Source: a bacterium
GTDB lineage: Bacteria > Pseudomonadota > Alphaproteobacteria > Caulobacterales > Caulobacteraceae
Assembly (NCBI GenBank): GCA_030824495.1
Contig: JAVBXP010000014.1
Coordinates: 1-64,000, forward strand
Direction of reading: 5' to 3'
DNA length: 64,000 nucleotides
Below the pieces are notes generated by a model, which worked only from the letters and a program-made list of their open reading frames with translations, ran no database searches and was not told the DNA's origin. A program made the position numbers and the translations under genes. Shown piece by piece: positions 1 through 8,608 of this stretch. Numbering within the stretch: position 1 is the stretch's first letter; each line of letters opens with the position of its first letter.

Positions 1-1
1 G

Positions 2-1645
2 GCGGCCTACGTCCCGCCCGCCCCCTTGGATGACGAGGACGAAAGCTCGCCCAGCGTGGCGATCAAGGCGCCCAAGCCGGCCCCAAAGGAATCCAGCCGC
101 GAGCAGCGCGAGGCCCAGACCACCTTCGACTTCGTCAAGACCAGCGGCTTCGCCCTGCCCGAGCTGGCCATGTTGTCCAAGCCCAAGCCGCGCGCCTCGC
201 AGTTCGACGAAGGCGCCCTGCGCCAGAACGCCCAACTTCTCGAAAGCGTCCTGGCCGAGTTCGGCGTGCGCGGGAACATCGACCAGATCCGCCCCGGTCC
301 CGTGGTCACCCTCTATGAGCTGGTGCCCGCCGCCGGCGTGAAGTCGGCCCGCGTCGTGGCGCTGTCAGACGACATCGCCCGCTCGATGTCGGTCGCCGCC
401 TGCCGCGTCTCGGTGGTTCCGGGCCGCAACGCCATCGGTATCGAGCTGCCGAACGCGCGGCGCGAGACCGTCTATCTGCGCGACCTGCTGGCCAGTTCGG
501 AATACGAGCGCTCCACCCAGGCCCTGCCCATGGCGCTGGGCGAAAACATCGGCGGCGAGCCCTATATCGCCGACCTGTCGAAGATGCCCCACCTGCTGAT
601 CGCCGGCACCACCGGTTCTGGCAAGTCGGTGGGCGTCAACGCCATGATCCTGTCGATCCTCTACCGCCTGCCGCCAGAGCAGTGCCGGTTCATCATGATC
701 GACCCGAAGATGCTGGAACTGAGCGTCTATGACGGCATCCCGCACCTGCTGGCGCCGGTCGTCACCGACCCTAAGAAGGCCATCGTCGCGCTGAAGTGGA
801 CCGTCCGCGAGATGGAGGACCGCTACCGCCTGATGTCGAAGATCGGTGTGCGGAACGTCGCCTCCTACAACGAGCGCGCCAAGGAGGCCGCCGCCAAGGG
901 CGAGCACTTCGAGCGCACCGTCCAGACCGGCTTCGACGAGAGCGGGCGGCCGATCTACGAGAGCGAGCGCATCGATCCCAAGCCCATGCCGTACCTGGTC
1001 GTGGTGATCGACGAAGTGGCCGACCTGATGCTGGTGGCGGGCAAGGATGTCGAAGGCGCCGTGCAGCGTCTGGCCCAGATGGCGCGGGCCGCCGGCATCC
1101 ATTTGGTCATGGCGACCCAGCGACCGTCCGTGGACGTCATCACCGGCACCATCAAGGCCAACTTCCCGACGCGGATCAGCTTCCAGGTCACGTCCAAGAT
1201 CGACAGCCGCACCATCCTGGGCGAGCAAGGCGCCGAGCAACTGCTGGGCCAGGGCGACATGCTCTACATGGCCGGCGGCGGTCGCATCACCCGCCTGCAC
1301 GGCCCGTTCGTCTCCGATGAGGAGGTCGAGGCGGTGGCCAAGTTCCTGCGCACCCAGGGCGAGCCGCAATACCTCGAGGACGTCACCGCCGGCGGCGACG
1401 AGGATGGCGAAGACGGCGACTCGTTCGGCGACGAAGGCGGCGGTGGATCGGGCGATGATCTCTACGACCGCGCCGTGGCCGTCGTCACCCGCGACCGCAA
1501 GGCCTCGACCAGCTACGTCCAGCGGCGCCTGCAGGTCGGCTATAACCGCGCCGCCTCGCTGATCGAACGCATGGAACAGGAAGGCGTGGTCAGCCCCGCC
1601 AACCATGCCGGGAAGCGCGAAGTCCTGGTCGGCGCCGCGCCTTAA
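2..1645 (+). CDS. ftsK: DNA translocase FtsK, C-terminal part (5' end outside window)
   Basis: Inner-membrane-anchored hexameric DNA pump that clears and aligns chromosome termini at the division septum. Only the last 547 residues are present and the frame is open to the window edge, so the membrane domain lies upstream. Walker A GTTGSGKS is near residue 202 of the visible part and the Walker B region [11 protein letters not shown] near 334. An acidic, glycine-rich linker (about 460-485) precedes the winged-helix gamma domain that reads KOPS sequences (about 485-545). The downstream order ftsK-lolA-xth is common in alphaproteobacteria, but here a nuclease gene and pckG are inserted after ftsK. 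Identification is secure. Confidence 0.97.
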   Translation, partial: AAYVPPAPLDDEDESSPSVAIKAPKPAPKESSREQREAQTTFDFVKTSGFALPELAMLSKPKPRASQFDEGALRQNAQLLESVLAEFGVRGNIDQIRPGPVVTLYELVPAAGVKSARVVALSDDIARSMSVAACRVSVVPGRNAIGIELPNARRETVYLRDLLASSEYERSTQALPMALGENIGGEPYIADLSKMPHLLIAGTTGSGKSVGVNAMILSILYRLPPEQCRFIMIDPKMLELSVYDGIPHLLAPVVTDPKKAIVALKWTVREMEDRYRLMSKIGVRNVASYNERAKEAAAKGEHFERTVQTGFDESGRPIYESERIDPKPMPYLVVVIDEVADLMLVAGKDVEGAVQRLAQMARAAGIHLVMATQRPSVDVITGTIKANFPTRISFQVTSKIDSRTILGEQGAEQLLGQGDMLYMAGGGRITRLHGPFVSDEEVEAVAKFLRTQGEPQYLEDVTAGGDEDGEDGDSFGDEGGGGSGDDLYDRAVAVVTRDRKASTSYVQRRLQVGYNRAASLIERMEQEGVVSPANHAGKREVLVGAAP

Positions 1646-1652
1646 GCGCGGC

Positions 1653-1770
1653 CCTCGCTGCGCTCGCCCTCACCCCAACCCTCTCCCAGAGGGAGAGGGA
1701 GCGAGTTACTTTCCTCTCCCTCTTGCGGGAGAGGTGGCCCGAAGGGTCGGTGAGGGCGAGCGCAGCGAGG
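1653..1770. repeat. Palindromic repeat element with 22-bp perfect terminal inverted repeats
   Basis: Positions 1653-1674 are the exact reverse complement of 1749-1770. Inside are two smaller hairpins built on CTCTCCC/GGGAGAG (about 1680-1697 and 1713-1733). It starts 7 bp after the ftsK stop, and the 3' end of the DUF559 gene lies within it. A looser relative is at 19115-19224. It looks like a REP/MITE-type extragenic palindrome and may also fold as a transcription end for ftsK. Confidence 0.85.
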
Positions 1771-2131
1771 ACGGCGAAGCCGTTGGCGCATCAGCGCCAC
1801 ACGCCTGGTAGATCGCGTCACACACGTCCGAACGGTTTTCGAGCACGAAACTGTTCCAGAAGCGGATCACTCGCAAACCACCCGCCGCCAAATGCTCCGT
1901 CCGCCGCGCGTCGTAGGCGACCGCCTCGCTGTGCTGGCCGCCGTCCAACTCCACGACAAGACCTGCCTCAACGCAGAGGAAGTCGACGATGAACGGGCCG
2001 CAGGGAGCCTGGCGTCGCCACTTCCATCCGCCGAGCCGACGATCACGCAGCGCCTGCCACAGATAGGCTTCAGCCCGCGTCTGGCCGCTGCGGAGATTAC
2101 GAGCTCTCTTTGTCGCCAGCAGACGTGTCAT
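1706..2131 (-). CDS. DUF559 endonuclease-like protein
   Basis: Protein of 141 residues of the DUF559 family, which shares the Vsr/restriction-endonuclease-like fold; the cellular role is not established. Visible features are the basic N-terminus with ARNLRSGQTRAEAYLWQALR, the core IVDFLC...VVELDGGQH (about residues 48-70), whose D/E-D residues fit a PD-(D/E)xK-type centre, and RVIRFWN near 90. The last ~21 residues (Ser/Pro/Arg rich) are encoded by the palindromic repeat at 1653-1770 and are unlikely to belong to the domain. ATG at 2131 has an AAGGGGAAGG stretch upstream. It is convergent with ftsK and probably accessory. Confidence 0.8.
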   Translation of the reverse strand: MTRLLATKRARNLRSGQTRAEAYLWQALRDRRLGGWKWRRQAPCGPFIVDFLCVEAGLVVELDGGQHSEAVAYDARRTEHLAAGGLRVIRFWNSFVLENRSDVCDAIYQACGADAPTASPSSLRSPSPTLRATSPARGRGK

Positions 2132-2189
2132 CCAGCCTTCCCCTTACGAGGAAGGCTAGCTGATGTTCCGCTTTTGTACCAGGCCTACC

Positions 2190-4025
2190 CTACTCCGCCG
2201 CCTGCGCCCGAGCTTCCAGGCGCTGGGTCAGCGCTTCGTATTGGGCCCAGAGTTCGGCCGGCATACGGTCGCCGAATTTGGCGTAGGCGTCGGGGATCAG
2301 GGCGGCTTCTTCGGCCCAAACCTCGGCGTCGACCGAGAGCAGGGTTTCGAGCGCGGCGTCACTGATCGACAGGCCCGAGAGATCCAGGGCCTCCTTGACC
2401 GGCAAGCGGCCGATCGGCGTATCGACCGCTTCGGCCTCGCCTTCCAGACGCTGGACGATCCACTTCAGCACCCGGCTGTTCTCGCCGTAGCCCGGCCACA
2501 GGAACTTGCCGTCGGCGCCCTTGCGGAACCAGTTCACGAAATAGATGCGGGGGAGCTTGGAAGCGTCAGCCTGGGCGCCGACCTTCAGCCAGTGGCTGAA
2601 ATAGTCGCCCATGTTGTAGCCGCAGAACGGCAGCATCGCGAACGGGTCGCGGCGCAGTTCGCCCACCTTGTTTTCCGCCGCGGCCGTACCTTCCGAGGCG
2701 ACGTTGGAGGCCAGGAACACGCCGTGGGCCCAGTCGAAGGCCTCGGTCACCAACGGCACGGCGCTGGCGCGGCGGCCGCCGAACAGGATGGCCGAAATCG
2801 GCACGCCGGCCGGATCGTCCCACTCGTCGGCGATCACCGGGCACTGGTCGGCCGGCACCGCGAAGCGCGCGTTCGGGTGAGCGGCCGGTTCGCCGGACTC
2901 CGGCGTCCACGGACGACCCTTCCAGTCGGTGAGGCCTTCGGGCGGGGTGTCGGTGAGGCCTTCCCACCAGACGTCGCCGTCAGCGGTCAGGGCCACGTTG
3001 GTGAAGACGGTGTTGGCGTGCAGGGCGTCGACCGCGTTCTTGTTGGTCGCATTGCCGGTGCCCGGCGCCACGCCGAAGAACCCAGCTTCCGGGTTGATCG
3101 CATAGAGCCGGCCGTCATCGCCGAAGCGCATCCAGCAGATGTCGTCGCCGACCGTCTCGGCCTTCCAGCCAGGGATGGTCGGTTGCAGCATCGCCATGTT
3201 GGTCTTGCCGCAGGCGCTGGGGAAGGCGGCGGCGATATAGCGAACCTGGCCGGCGGGCGAGGTCAGCTTGAGGATCAGCATGTGCTCGGCCAGCCAGCCC
3301 TCATCGCGGGCCATCACAGAGGCGATGCGCAGGGCGTAGCACTTCTTGCCGAGCAGGGCGTTGCCGCCATAGCCCGAGCCGTAGGACCAGATCTCGCGGT
3401 CCTCGGGGAAGTGGACGATGTACTTGATCTCGTTGCAGGGCCAGGCGACGTCGGCCTGACCGGCCTCGAGCGGCATGCCGACCGAGTGCAGGGCCGGGAC
3501 GAAGAAGCCGTCCTCGCCGAGCATGTCGAGCGCGCCCTTGCCCATCCGGGTCATGACCCGCATCGAAATGGCGACATAGGCGCTGTCGGTGATCTCGACG
3601 CCGAGGGCGGAGATCTTCGAACCCAGCGGCCCCATGCAGAACGGCACCACATACATGGTGCGCCCGCGCATGGCGCCCTTGAAGAGCTGCTTCAGATCGG
3701 CCCGCATCTCGTTGGGCTCGAGCCAGTTGTTGGTCGGACCGGCGTCGGCCGGGTCCTTTGAGCAGATGAAGGTCCGGCTCTCGACCCGCGCGACGTCGCG
3801 GGGATCGGACAGCGCCAGGAAGCTGTTGGGACGCTTTTCTTCATTCAGCGGGGTCAGGGTGCCCGCCTTGACCAGTTCGGCGGTCAGAGCATTCCACTCT
3901 TCGTCCGACCCGTCGCACCAGTGAACACGGTCTGGCTGAGTCAGCTCCGCGACTTCGCGTACCCAGGCCAAGAGGCCAGCATGTTTCGTCGGAGCCTCAT
4001 CGAGACCCGGAATGGCCATGCCCAT
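2190..4025 (-). CDS. pckG: Phosphoenolpyruvate carboxykinase (GTP)
   Basis: Cytosolic enzyme that converts oxaloacetate and GTP to phosphoenolpyruvate, CO2 and GDP for gluconeogenesis. The length of 611 residues is normal for the GTP-dependent family. The P-loop with the family's reactive cysteine reads [10 protein letters not shown], and the second kinase motif [13 protein letters not shown] follows. The GTP-type WLEPNE and [10 protein letters not shown] blocks are also present. ATG at 4025 is followed by another in-frame ATG at 4019. The gene stands alone, divergent from lolA, and interrupts the usual ftsK-lolA order. The 327-bp upstream gap should hold its promoter, but I could not assign one. 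Confidence 0.96.
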   Translation of the reverse strand: MGMAIPGLDEAPTKHAGLLAWVREVAELTQPDRVHWCDGSDEEWNALTAELVKAGTLTPLNEEKRPNSFLALSDPRDVARVESRTFICSKDPADAGPTNNWLEPNEMRADLKQLFKGAMRGRTMYVVPFCMGPLGSKISALGVEITDSAYVAISMRVMTRMGKGALDMLGEDGFFVPALHSVGMPLEAGQADVAWPCNEIKYIVHFPEDREIWSYGSGYGGNALLGKKCYALRIASVMARDEGWLAEHMLILKLTSPAGQVRYIAAAFPSACGKTNMAMLQPTIPGWKAETVGDDICWMRFGDDGRLYAINPEAGFFGVAPGTGNATNKNAVDALHANTVFTNVALTADGDVWWEGLTDTPPEGLTDWKGRPWTPESGEPAAHPNARFAVPADQCPVIADEWDDPAGVPISAILFGGRRASAVPLVTEAFDWAHGVFLASNVASEGTAAAENKVGELRRDPFAMLPFCGYNMGDYFSHWLKVGAQADASKLPRIYFVNWFRKGADGKFLWPGYGENSRVLKWIVQRLEGEAEAVDTPIGRLPVKEALDLSGLSISDAALETLLSVDAEVWAEEAALIPDAYAKFGDRMPAELWAQYEALTQRLEARAQAAE

Positions 4026-4352
4026 CAGGCTGCGCCCCTTATGTTACCCACGCGATCATCGCCGGCTTCGGAGGTTCTCTGCGGAACCCGCCCGCCGTCC
4101 GGCGGCTCGGTGATATGTACGAAATTTGACGGGCACAAGCTTGGTGCAGCCCGATACCCCGATCCGGGGAAATGACACCGGTGACAATCCATCAACTCGC
4201 GCCTCACGATACCGTGGGTGAAAGCACCCGTCATAACCGGCGCCCATGCTCGCCTCCCGACGCGGCGGAACGCAAGCTGCGCCTTAGCCGTTCTTGCGCC
4301 CTATTGACGTCAAGCCTGCCCTATAGGCTGCTCGACCAAATTGGAGCACCGA
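4026..4352. other. Intergenic region between divergent pckG and lolA
   Basis: This 327-bp gap has no credible gene. It must contain the promoters of both pckG (leftward) and lolA (rightward). A short palindrome CACCGGTG lies near 4175. TTGACG at 4304-4309 is -35-like but lacks a well-spaced -10. Nothing else was recognised. Confidence 0.5.
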
Positions 4353-4997
4353 ATGACTCGACTGACCCGACGCGCCCTGGCGCTGGGCCTGGCCGCCCTT
4401 CCCCTGCCCGCATTGGCCCAACGTGCGCCGGTTGCGCCGCTGTCGGCGGCCGATCGCGCGCTGGTGGATCGCGCCGCGGCCTATCTCCAGGGCCTGACGG
4501 AGGCCAAGGGACGCTTCGTTCAGACAGATGCGCGCGGATCGACCACCCAGGGCACGCTTTATCTGAAGCGCCCGGGCAAGGCGCGGTTCGAGTATGACGC
4601 CCCGTCCAAGCTGTTGGTGGTCTCCGACGGCGGCAACGTCTCGATCGCTGACGGGCGCCTGAAGACCTTCGAGGCCTATCCGCTGATGGCCACGCCTTTG
4701 TCGATCTTCCTCGCGCGCCAGATCCGGCTCGACAAGAATATCGTCATCAGCCGCGTCAACCGCATGGCGGACGGCTTCTCGATCACCGCCCGCGACGGAA
4801 AGAAGGAGGCCGAAGGCCAGATCACCCTGACCTTCTCCGACAATCCCCTGGCCCTGATCGGCTGGACGGTGACCGACGCTCAAGGCGGGTCCACCCGTAT
4901 CCGGCTGACCAGCCTGACCAAGACCACCGGCTTGGCCCCCTCATTGTTCGTTCTGAAAGACCCGCGTCCGAAGAACGTGGGTCGCGCCAAATCGTGA
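4353..4997 (+). CDS. lolA: Outer-membrane lipoprotein carrier protein LolA family
   Basis: Periplasmic chaperone that carries lipoproteins from the LolCDE exporter to the outer membrane. The 214-residue protein has a cleavable N-terminal signal ending near ALAQ (residue 23). The LolA fold is supported by the RFVQTDARG strand, the TLYLKRPGKARFEYD block and the LLVVSDGG segment. ATG at 4353 is preferred because GGAG at 4343-4346 is well spaced from it; the upstream TTG at 4341 overlaps that ribosome site. The synteny ftsK-lolA-xth supports the call. Confidence 0.9.
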   Translation: MTRLTRRALALGLAALPLPALAQRAPVAPLSAADRALVDRAAAYLQGLTEAKGRFVQTDARGSTTQGTLYLKRPGKARFEYDAPSKLLVVSDGGNVSIADGRLKTFEAYPLMATPLSIFLARQIRLDKNIVISRVNRMADGFSITARDGKKEAEGQITLTFSDNPLALIGWTVTDAQGGSTRIRLTSLTKTTGLAPSLFVLKDPRPKNVGRAKS

Positions 4998-5034
4998 CAC
5001 TTTCACAACACGCAATATCTCGCGTGATTTCCGT

Positions 5035-5184
5035 TTGACTTTTTCTGCCGGCCAGTGTCATTAATACAACTACGGGGTTCGCGCGATCGCGAACCTTTCC
5101 GTGCCGGAACCTATCCCCTCCCGGCGGCGGCATGAGAGACACACTTTACGCCCGGGCTCTCCAGTGCCCGGGCGTTTCTTTTTG
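5035..5184 (+). ncRNA. Candidate small RNA between lolA and xth
   Basis: TTGACT at 5035-5040 resembles a -35 box; an ATTAAT-type -10 at about 5060-5065 is only moderately placed. Three hairpins follow without an open frame. The first is GGTTCGCG/CGCGAACC (5076-5095, loop CGAT). The second is GCCGG/CCGGC (5103-5125), whose loop exposes CCCCTC, complementary to ribosome binding sites. The third is a strong intrinsic terminator (5149-5184). This layout is typical of alphaproteobacterial regulatory RNAs with pyrimidine-rich loops. The predicted transcript is about 110 nt. It could instead be a structured lolA 3' UTR. Confidence 0.45.
5149..5184 (+). terminator. Rho-independent terminator upstream of xth
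   Basis: Perfect 9-bp stem CGCCCGGGC/GCCCGGGCG with loop TCTCCAGT, followed by TTTCTTTTTG. Confidence 0.9.
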
Positions 5185-5208
5185 CCCAAACCCCCTTAAG
5201 TACGCGCC

Positions 5209-6015
5209 ATGCGCCTTCGTCTGACCACCTGGAACGTCAACTCTGTCCGGCTGCGCGCCGAACAGGTCGCCCGCTTCGTCGATGAGCAGGCCCCCGATGT
5301 CCTGTGCCTGCAGGAGATCAAGTGCCAGGAGGCGGAGTTCCCGCGCGCAGCCTTCGAGGCCGTCGGCCTGCCGCACATCAAGATCGCCGGCCAAAAAGGC
5401 TGGCACGGGGTGGCCATCGCCTCGCGCTATCCGATCGAAGACGTCGCCCCGCTGAACGTCTGCCGCGAAGGCCACGCCCGCTGCGTGTCGGGCAAGATCG
5501 CCGGCGTCGAGGTGCAGAACTTCTACATCCCGGCGGGCGGTGACATTCCCGACCGCCAGGCCAATCCGAAGTTCGACCACAAGCTGGATTTCTACGAACA
5601 GCTGACCGCCGACATGGCCCGCCGCGACCCCAAGGCGCCGCTGGCGATCGTCGGCGATCTGAACGTCGCGCCGGGTGAGTTCGACGTCTGGAGCCACAAT
5701 CAGATGTTGAAGATCGTCAGCCATACGCCGGCCGAACTCGAGGCCTTCGCCAACCTGATGGCGAGCGCCAACTTCACCGACCTGCTGCGCGAAGCCATCC
5801 CCGACCCCCAGAAGCTGTTCTCGTGGTGGAGCTATCGGGCCGCCGACTTCCGCAAGTCGAACCGCGGCCTGCGCCTGGACCACATCCTGATCACGCCGGG
5901 CCTGCGCGAGGCGGCGTTCCGCACGGGAGCAGCCAGCGCCCGCGTGCACGACGACGTGCGCGAATGGACCCGTCCCAGCGACCACGCCCCGGTCAGCGCC
6001 GACTTCGCTCTCTAG
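5209..6015 (+). CDS. xth: Exodeoxyribonuclease III
   Basis: Apurinic/apyrimidinic endonuclease and 3'-5' exonuclease of base-excision repair, EEP (endonuclease/exonuclease/phosphatase) family. In the 268-residue protein the metal and catalytic motifs are in order: TTWNVNSVR at 6-14, QEIKC at 35-39 (Glu36), GDLNVAP near 150, and the terminal SDHAPV at 257-262 with Asp258-His259. Length and motifs match XthA. The gene starts 24 bp after the strong terminator at 5149-5184, so it must have its own promoter, or transcription must read through that terminator. Confidence 0.96.
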   Translation: MRLRLTTWNVNSVRLRAEQVARFVDEQAPDVLCLQEIKCQEAEFPRAAFEAVGLPHIKIAGQKGWHGVAIASRYPIEDVAPLNVCREGHARCVSGKIAGVEVQNFYIPAGGDIPDRQANPKFDHKLDFYEQLTADMARRDPKAPLAIVGDLNVAPGEFDVWSHNQMLKIVSHTPAELEAFANLMASANFTDLLREAIPDPQKLFSWWSYRAADFRKSNRGLRLDHILITPGLREAAFRTGAASARVHDDVREWTRPSDHAPVSADFAL

Positions 6016-6044
6016 CCCAGCGCGCGTCCGCTACGTAGAGTCGG

Positions 6045-6506
6045 TCAGCCCTTGAAGTTGGCGGCCAGCACGCAGCTGGGTACGCCGTCGCGGGTCATCA
6101 CCGTGGCAGGCTTTCCGGTCCCTGGCGCGAAATAGAACGTTCCTTTGGCCGTCGTGACCGTCAGCAACGAGGGGCCGCTGAACTGGCAGACCGGGATGAA
6201 TTCGGTCCCGCCCTTTTCAGCGGCGATCACGCTGCAATCGACATGGCCATAACGCCGCTCATAACGGATGTCGTTGGTGGTGAAGCCCTGCTTGGCCTTG
6301 GCTCCGCGAGCCTCGTACTCCTCGGCGGTGAGCACCGGGCACGGCTCGCCGACCAAGGTCTCGGGTCGCACCTCGGCGGTGGAAGCGGCGAGCAGGCCGG
6401 CACGCTTCATGTAGGACGTGATCCCGACCGCGACGCCGCCGACGACAATCGCGCCCACCAGCATCAGGGGGAAGGTTCGGGCCAACCCCCACTTCTTCCT
6501 AGCCAT
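6045..6506 (-). CDS. Conserved membrane-anchored hypothetical protein downstream of cenR
   Basis: The 153-residue protein has a basic N-terminus (MARKKWGLAR) followed by one membrane segment (about 11-33), then a soluble domain with four cysteines (EPCPVL, HVDCSV, PVCQF, PSCVL) that could form disulfides in the periplasm. No family was recognised. ATG at 6506 has a GGGGGAA ribosome site. It begins 23 bp after the cenR stop on the same strand, so the two are probably cotranscribed, which hints at an envelope role. The function is unknown. Confidence 0.75.
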   Translation of the reverse strand: MARKKWGLARTFPLMLVGAIVVGGVAVGITSYMKRAGLLAASTAEVRPETLVGEPCPVLTAEEYEARGAKAKQGFTTNDIRYERRYGHVDCSVIAAEKGGTEFIPVCQFSGPSLLTVTTAKGTFYFAPGTGKPATVMTRDGVPSCVLAANFKG

Positions 6507-6529
6507 CGATTTCCCCCGCCGGCTGACGC

Positions 6530-7216
6530 CTATGGCGCCAACCGGTAGCCTCCGGCCTCGGTCAGCAGCAAGCGCGCATTGCCGGGATCGGGCTCGATCT
6601 TTTGGCGTAGGCGATAGACGTGGGTTTCGAGGGTGTGGGTGGTGACGCCGGCGTTATAGCCCCAGACCTCAGCCAGCAGCTCCTCGCGCGACACCGGCTT
6701 TTCCCCGGCCCGGTAGAGGTACTTCAGGATGTTGGTCTCTTTTTCCGTCAGGCGGATCTTCTTCTGGTTGGCGTCCACCAGCATTTTCGCGGACGGCCGG
6801 AATTCGTAGGCGCCCAGGTGGAACACCGCGCCCTCAGATTGTTCGTGACTGCGGAGCTGGGCGCGGATGCGGGCCAGCAACACCTGGAACTTGAAGGGCT
6901 TGGTCACATAGTCGTTCGCCCCGGCTTCCAGGCCGGAGATCTGGTCGTCATCCGTGTCGGCGGCGGTCAGCATGATGATGGGCGCAACCACCCCTTGCGC
7001 ACGCATCTGCCGGCAGGCCTCGCGGCCGTTCATGTCCGGCAGGTCCACATCGAGCAGTATGAGGTCCGGGCGATGCTCGACGGCGGCCTTCACCCCGTCG
7101 CCGGCGGTCGCCGCCTCGATGGCCGAGAATTCCTCGGAAAGTTGGAGTTGTTCGGCGATTGCGCCGCGGAGTTCTTCGTTGTCGTCGACGACGAGCAAGG
7201 TCTTGCGTTGAGCCAT
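6530..7216 (-). CDS. cenR: OmpR-family response regulator, probable CenR
   Basis: Two-domain transcriptional regulator of 228 residues. The receiver has acidic residues Asp11-Asp12, phosphoacceptor Asp56 in LILLDVDLPD, Thr84 and Lys106 (YVTKPF). A winged-helix DNA-binding domain follows (about 130-228, with LTEKETNILKYL and THTLETHVYRLRQKI). In Caulobacter the orthologue in this neighbourhood is CenR, the essential envelope regulator paired with the kinase CenK. That name rests on sequence type plus synteny with xth, yggS and leuS. ATG at 7216 is chosen because MAQRKTLLVVDD is the normal receiver start; an ATG at 7228 is an alternative. No kinase gene is adjacent, as in Caulobacter. Confidence 0.85.
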   Translation of the reverse strand: MAQRKTLLVVDDNEELRGAIAEQLQLSEEFSAIEAATAGDGVKAAVEHRPDLILLDVDLPDMNGREACRQMRAQGVVAPIIMLTAADTDDDQISGLEAGANDYVTKPFKFQVLLARIRAQLRSHEQSEGAVFHLGAYEFRPSAKMLVDANQKKIRLTEKETNILKYLYRAGEKPVSREELLAEVWGYNAGVTTHTLETHVYRLRQKIEPDPGNARLLLTEAGGYRLAP

Positions 7217-7274
7217 GGACGGGAACATGCACCGTATTGGCCCCCGCCGCCAACCGCTGGAGACCCGATAGGCC

Positions 7275-7781
7275 ATGATGTTCACGGCGATGTCAGATGG
7301 AAGCTTCCACCTGAACGGCCGCGCGACCCGTTGCGCGCTTGGAAAAACCGGGGTCATCGAGGCCGACCTGAAGCGCGAAGGCGACGGCAAGTCGCCGCTC
7401 GGCGCCTGGACAATTCGCCGCGTGCTCTATCGTCCCGACAAGGGCGAACGCCCGCAGACCCAGCTGCCGACCCGCGCCCTGGAACGCGACGACGGCTGGT
7501 GCGACGCGCCCGGCGACCCGGCCTATAACCGCGCCGTCAAGCTGCCCCACCCGGCCAGCGCCGAGCACATGTGGCGCGAGGACGACGTCTACGACCTGGT
7601 CTGCATCTTGGCCCACAACGACGATCCGCCGGTCAGCCCGCTAGGCTCGGCGATCTTCCTGCATCTGGCGAAACCCGACTATTCGCCGACCGAGGGCTGC
7701 ATCGCCCTGTCACGGCCCGACATGCTGGAACTGCTGTCCCTGGCTCAGATCGGCGACGCTGTGGAGATCAAGCAGGCCTGA
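7275..7781 (+). CDS. L,D-transpeptidase (YkuD)-like protein without signal peptide
   Basis: The 168-residue protein matches the L,D-transpeptidase catalytic domain. His130 precedes the nucleophile motif SPTEGCIAL with Cys142, a variant of the usual SHGC(I/V)RL. The early DGKSPLGAW block is also typical. L,D-transpeptidases make 3-3 peptidoglycan crosslinks or attach proteins to the wall in the periplasm. No signal peptide or membrane segment is visible here, so location and substrate are uncertain. It is divergent from cenR with 58 bp between starts. ATGs at 7275, 7278 and 7290 are all possible starts. Confidence 0.8.
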   Translation: MMFTAMSDGSFHLNGRATRCALGKTGVIEADLKREGDGKSPLGAWTIRRVLYRPDKGERPQTQLPTRALERDDGWCDAPGDPAYNRAVKLPHPASAEHMWREDDVYDLVCILAHNDDPPVSPLGSAIFLHLAKPDYSPTEGCIALSRPDMLELLSLAQIGDAVEIKQA

Positions 7782-7800
7782 GCATCCTCGACTTGCCGCT

Positions 7801-7933
7801 GTCATCCCGGTTTGCGTAGCAAGACCGGGACCCATTCGCTCATAGCTAGCGAAGATGGCGAGGCCTCGCCGCCGTCTGCGGCGATCAGGTGTTCATGGGT
7901 CCCGGACAAGCGCTAGGCGCTTTCCGGGATGAC
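7801..7933. repeat. Extragenic palindromic element, family A
   Basis: A 133-bp element bounded by GTCAT...ATGAC. It opens with a GTCATCCCGG/ACCGGGAC stem and closes with GGGTCCCGG...CCGGGATGAC. The central part contains a GGCGAGGCCTCGCC palindrome. The same ends and an internal GATCAGGTGTTCAT-like block recur at 54811-54943. Confidence 0.85.
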
Positions 7934-7938
7934 ACCGC

Positions 7939-8589
7939 CTAGCGCGCGCCGAACAGCGCCGAGCCGACCCGCACGCTGGTCGCACCGAACCGGATTGCGG
8001 TTTCGAAGTCGTCGCTCATGCCCATCGAGAGCTTCTCCACGCCGTTTCGAGCGGCGATCTTCGCCAAGAGTGCAAAGTGCGGCCCGGGCGGTTCGGCGGC
8101 CGGTGGGATGCACATCAGGCCCTCGACATTGAGGCCGTAGGTCTGGCGGCAGGCGGCGATGAAGGCGTCGGCTTCGCTGGGGATCGCCCCGGCCTTCTGC
8201 TCTTCCTCACCAGTGTTGACCTGCACATAGAGACGCGGCGCCTTGCCCTGCTTCTGGATCTCTTCAGCCAGAACGCCCGCCAGCTTCTCGCGATCCAGGG
8301 TCTCGATGACGTCGAAAAAGGCCACAGCCTCGCGGGCCTTGTTGGTTTGCAGCGGGCCGATCAGACGAAGCTCGACCTTGCTGCGACGCTCACTCCAACG
8401 CTCCATCGCCTCCTGAACCCGGTTTTCGCCGAACACTGCCTGGCCGGCGCCTAGGATCGGCGCGACCCTCTCCCAGGTCTGTTGCTTGGAGACAGCGACC
8501 AGGGTCACATCGGCGTCGGTGCGGCCAGACGCCTTCGCCGCCTGGGCGATCCGGTCTAGGACATCGGTAAGGGCGGGAGAGACGGTCAT
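7939..8589 (-). CDS. yggS: YggS/PROSC family pyridoxal-phosphate homeostasis protein
   Basis: PLP-binding protein thought to buffer and deliver vitamin B6 cofactor in the cytosol. In 216 residues, the PLP lysine is in LVAVSKQQ (Lys35). FGENRVQEA, LIGPLQTNK and the C-terminal SMGMSDDFETAIRFGATSVRVGS are the family's phosphate-binding motifs. ATG at 8589 gives the usual N-terminus; the frame stays open upstream but that part overlaps the divergent neighbour. It ends close to the family A repeat. Confidence 0.93.
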   Translation of the reverse strand: MTVSPALTDVLDRIAQAAKASGRTDADVTLVAVSKQQTWERVAPILGAGQAVFGENRVQEAMERWSERRSKVELRLIGPLQTNKAREAVAFFDVIETLDREKLAGVLAEEIQKQGKAPRLYVQVNTGEEEQKAGAIPSEADAFIAACRQTYGLNVEGLMCIPPAAEPPGPHFALLAKIAARNGVEKLSMGMSDDFETAIRFGATSVRVGSALFGAR

Positions 8590-8608
8590 TTCAGCGAACT
8601 TCTGGACA

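Noticed and set aside
365..1606. Long antisense reading frame opposite ftsK (413 codons)
   Set aside because: Composition is that of a high-GC shadow frame (His/Asp/Ala/Gly repeats); the ftsK frame is clearly real.
1706..2131. DUF559 gene as part of a restriction or anti-phage island
   Set aside because: No methyltransferase, helicase, integrase or other defence gene is nearby; the repeat association explains its context better.
2163..3761. 532-codon open frame opposite pckG
   Set aside because: Shadow frame; pckG motifs are intact on the other strand.
4302..4330. TTGACG ... TATAGG as a lolA promoter
   Set aside because: The spacer is only about 12 bp, too short for a housekeeping promoter.
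8486..8608. Longer N-terminus for the ThiE-like protein
   Set aside because: It would overlap the start of yggS by about 100 bp on the opposite strand and shows no family similarity.
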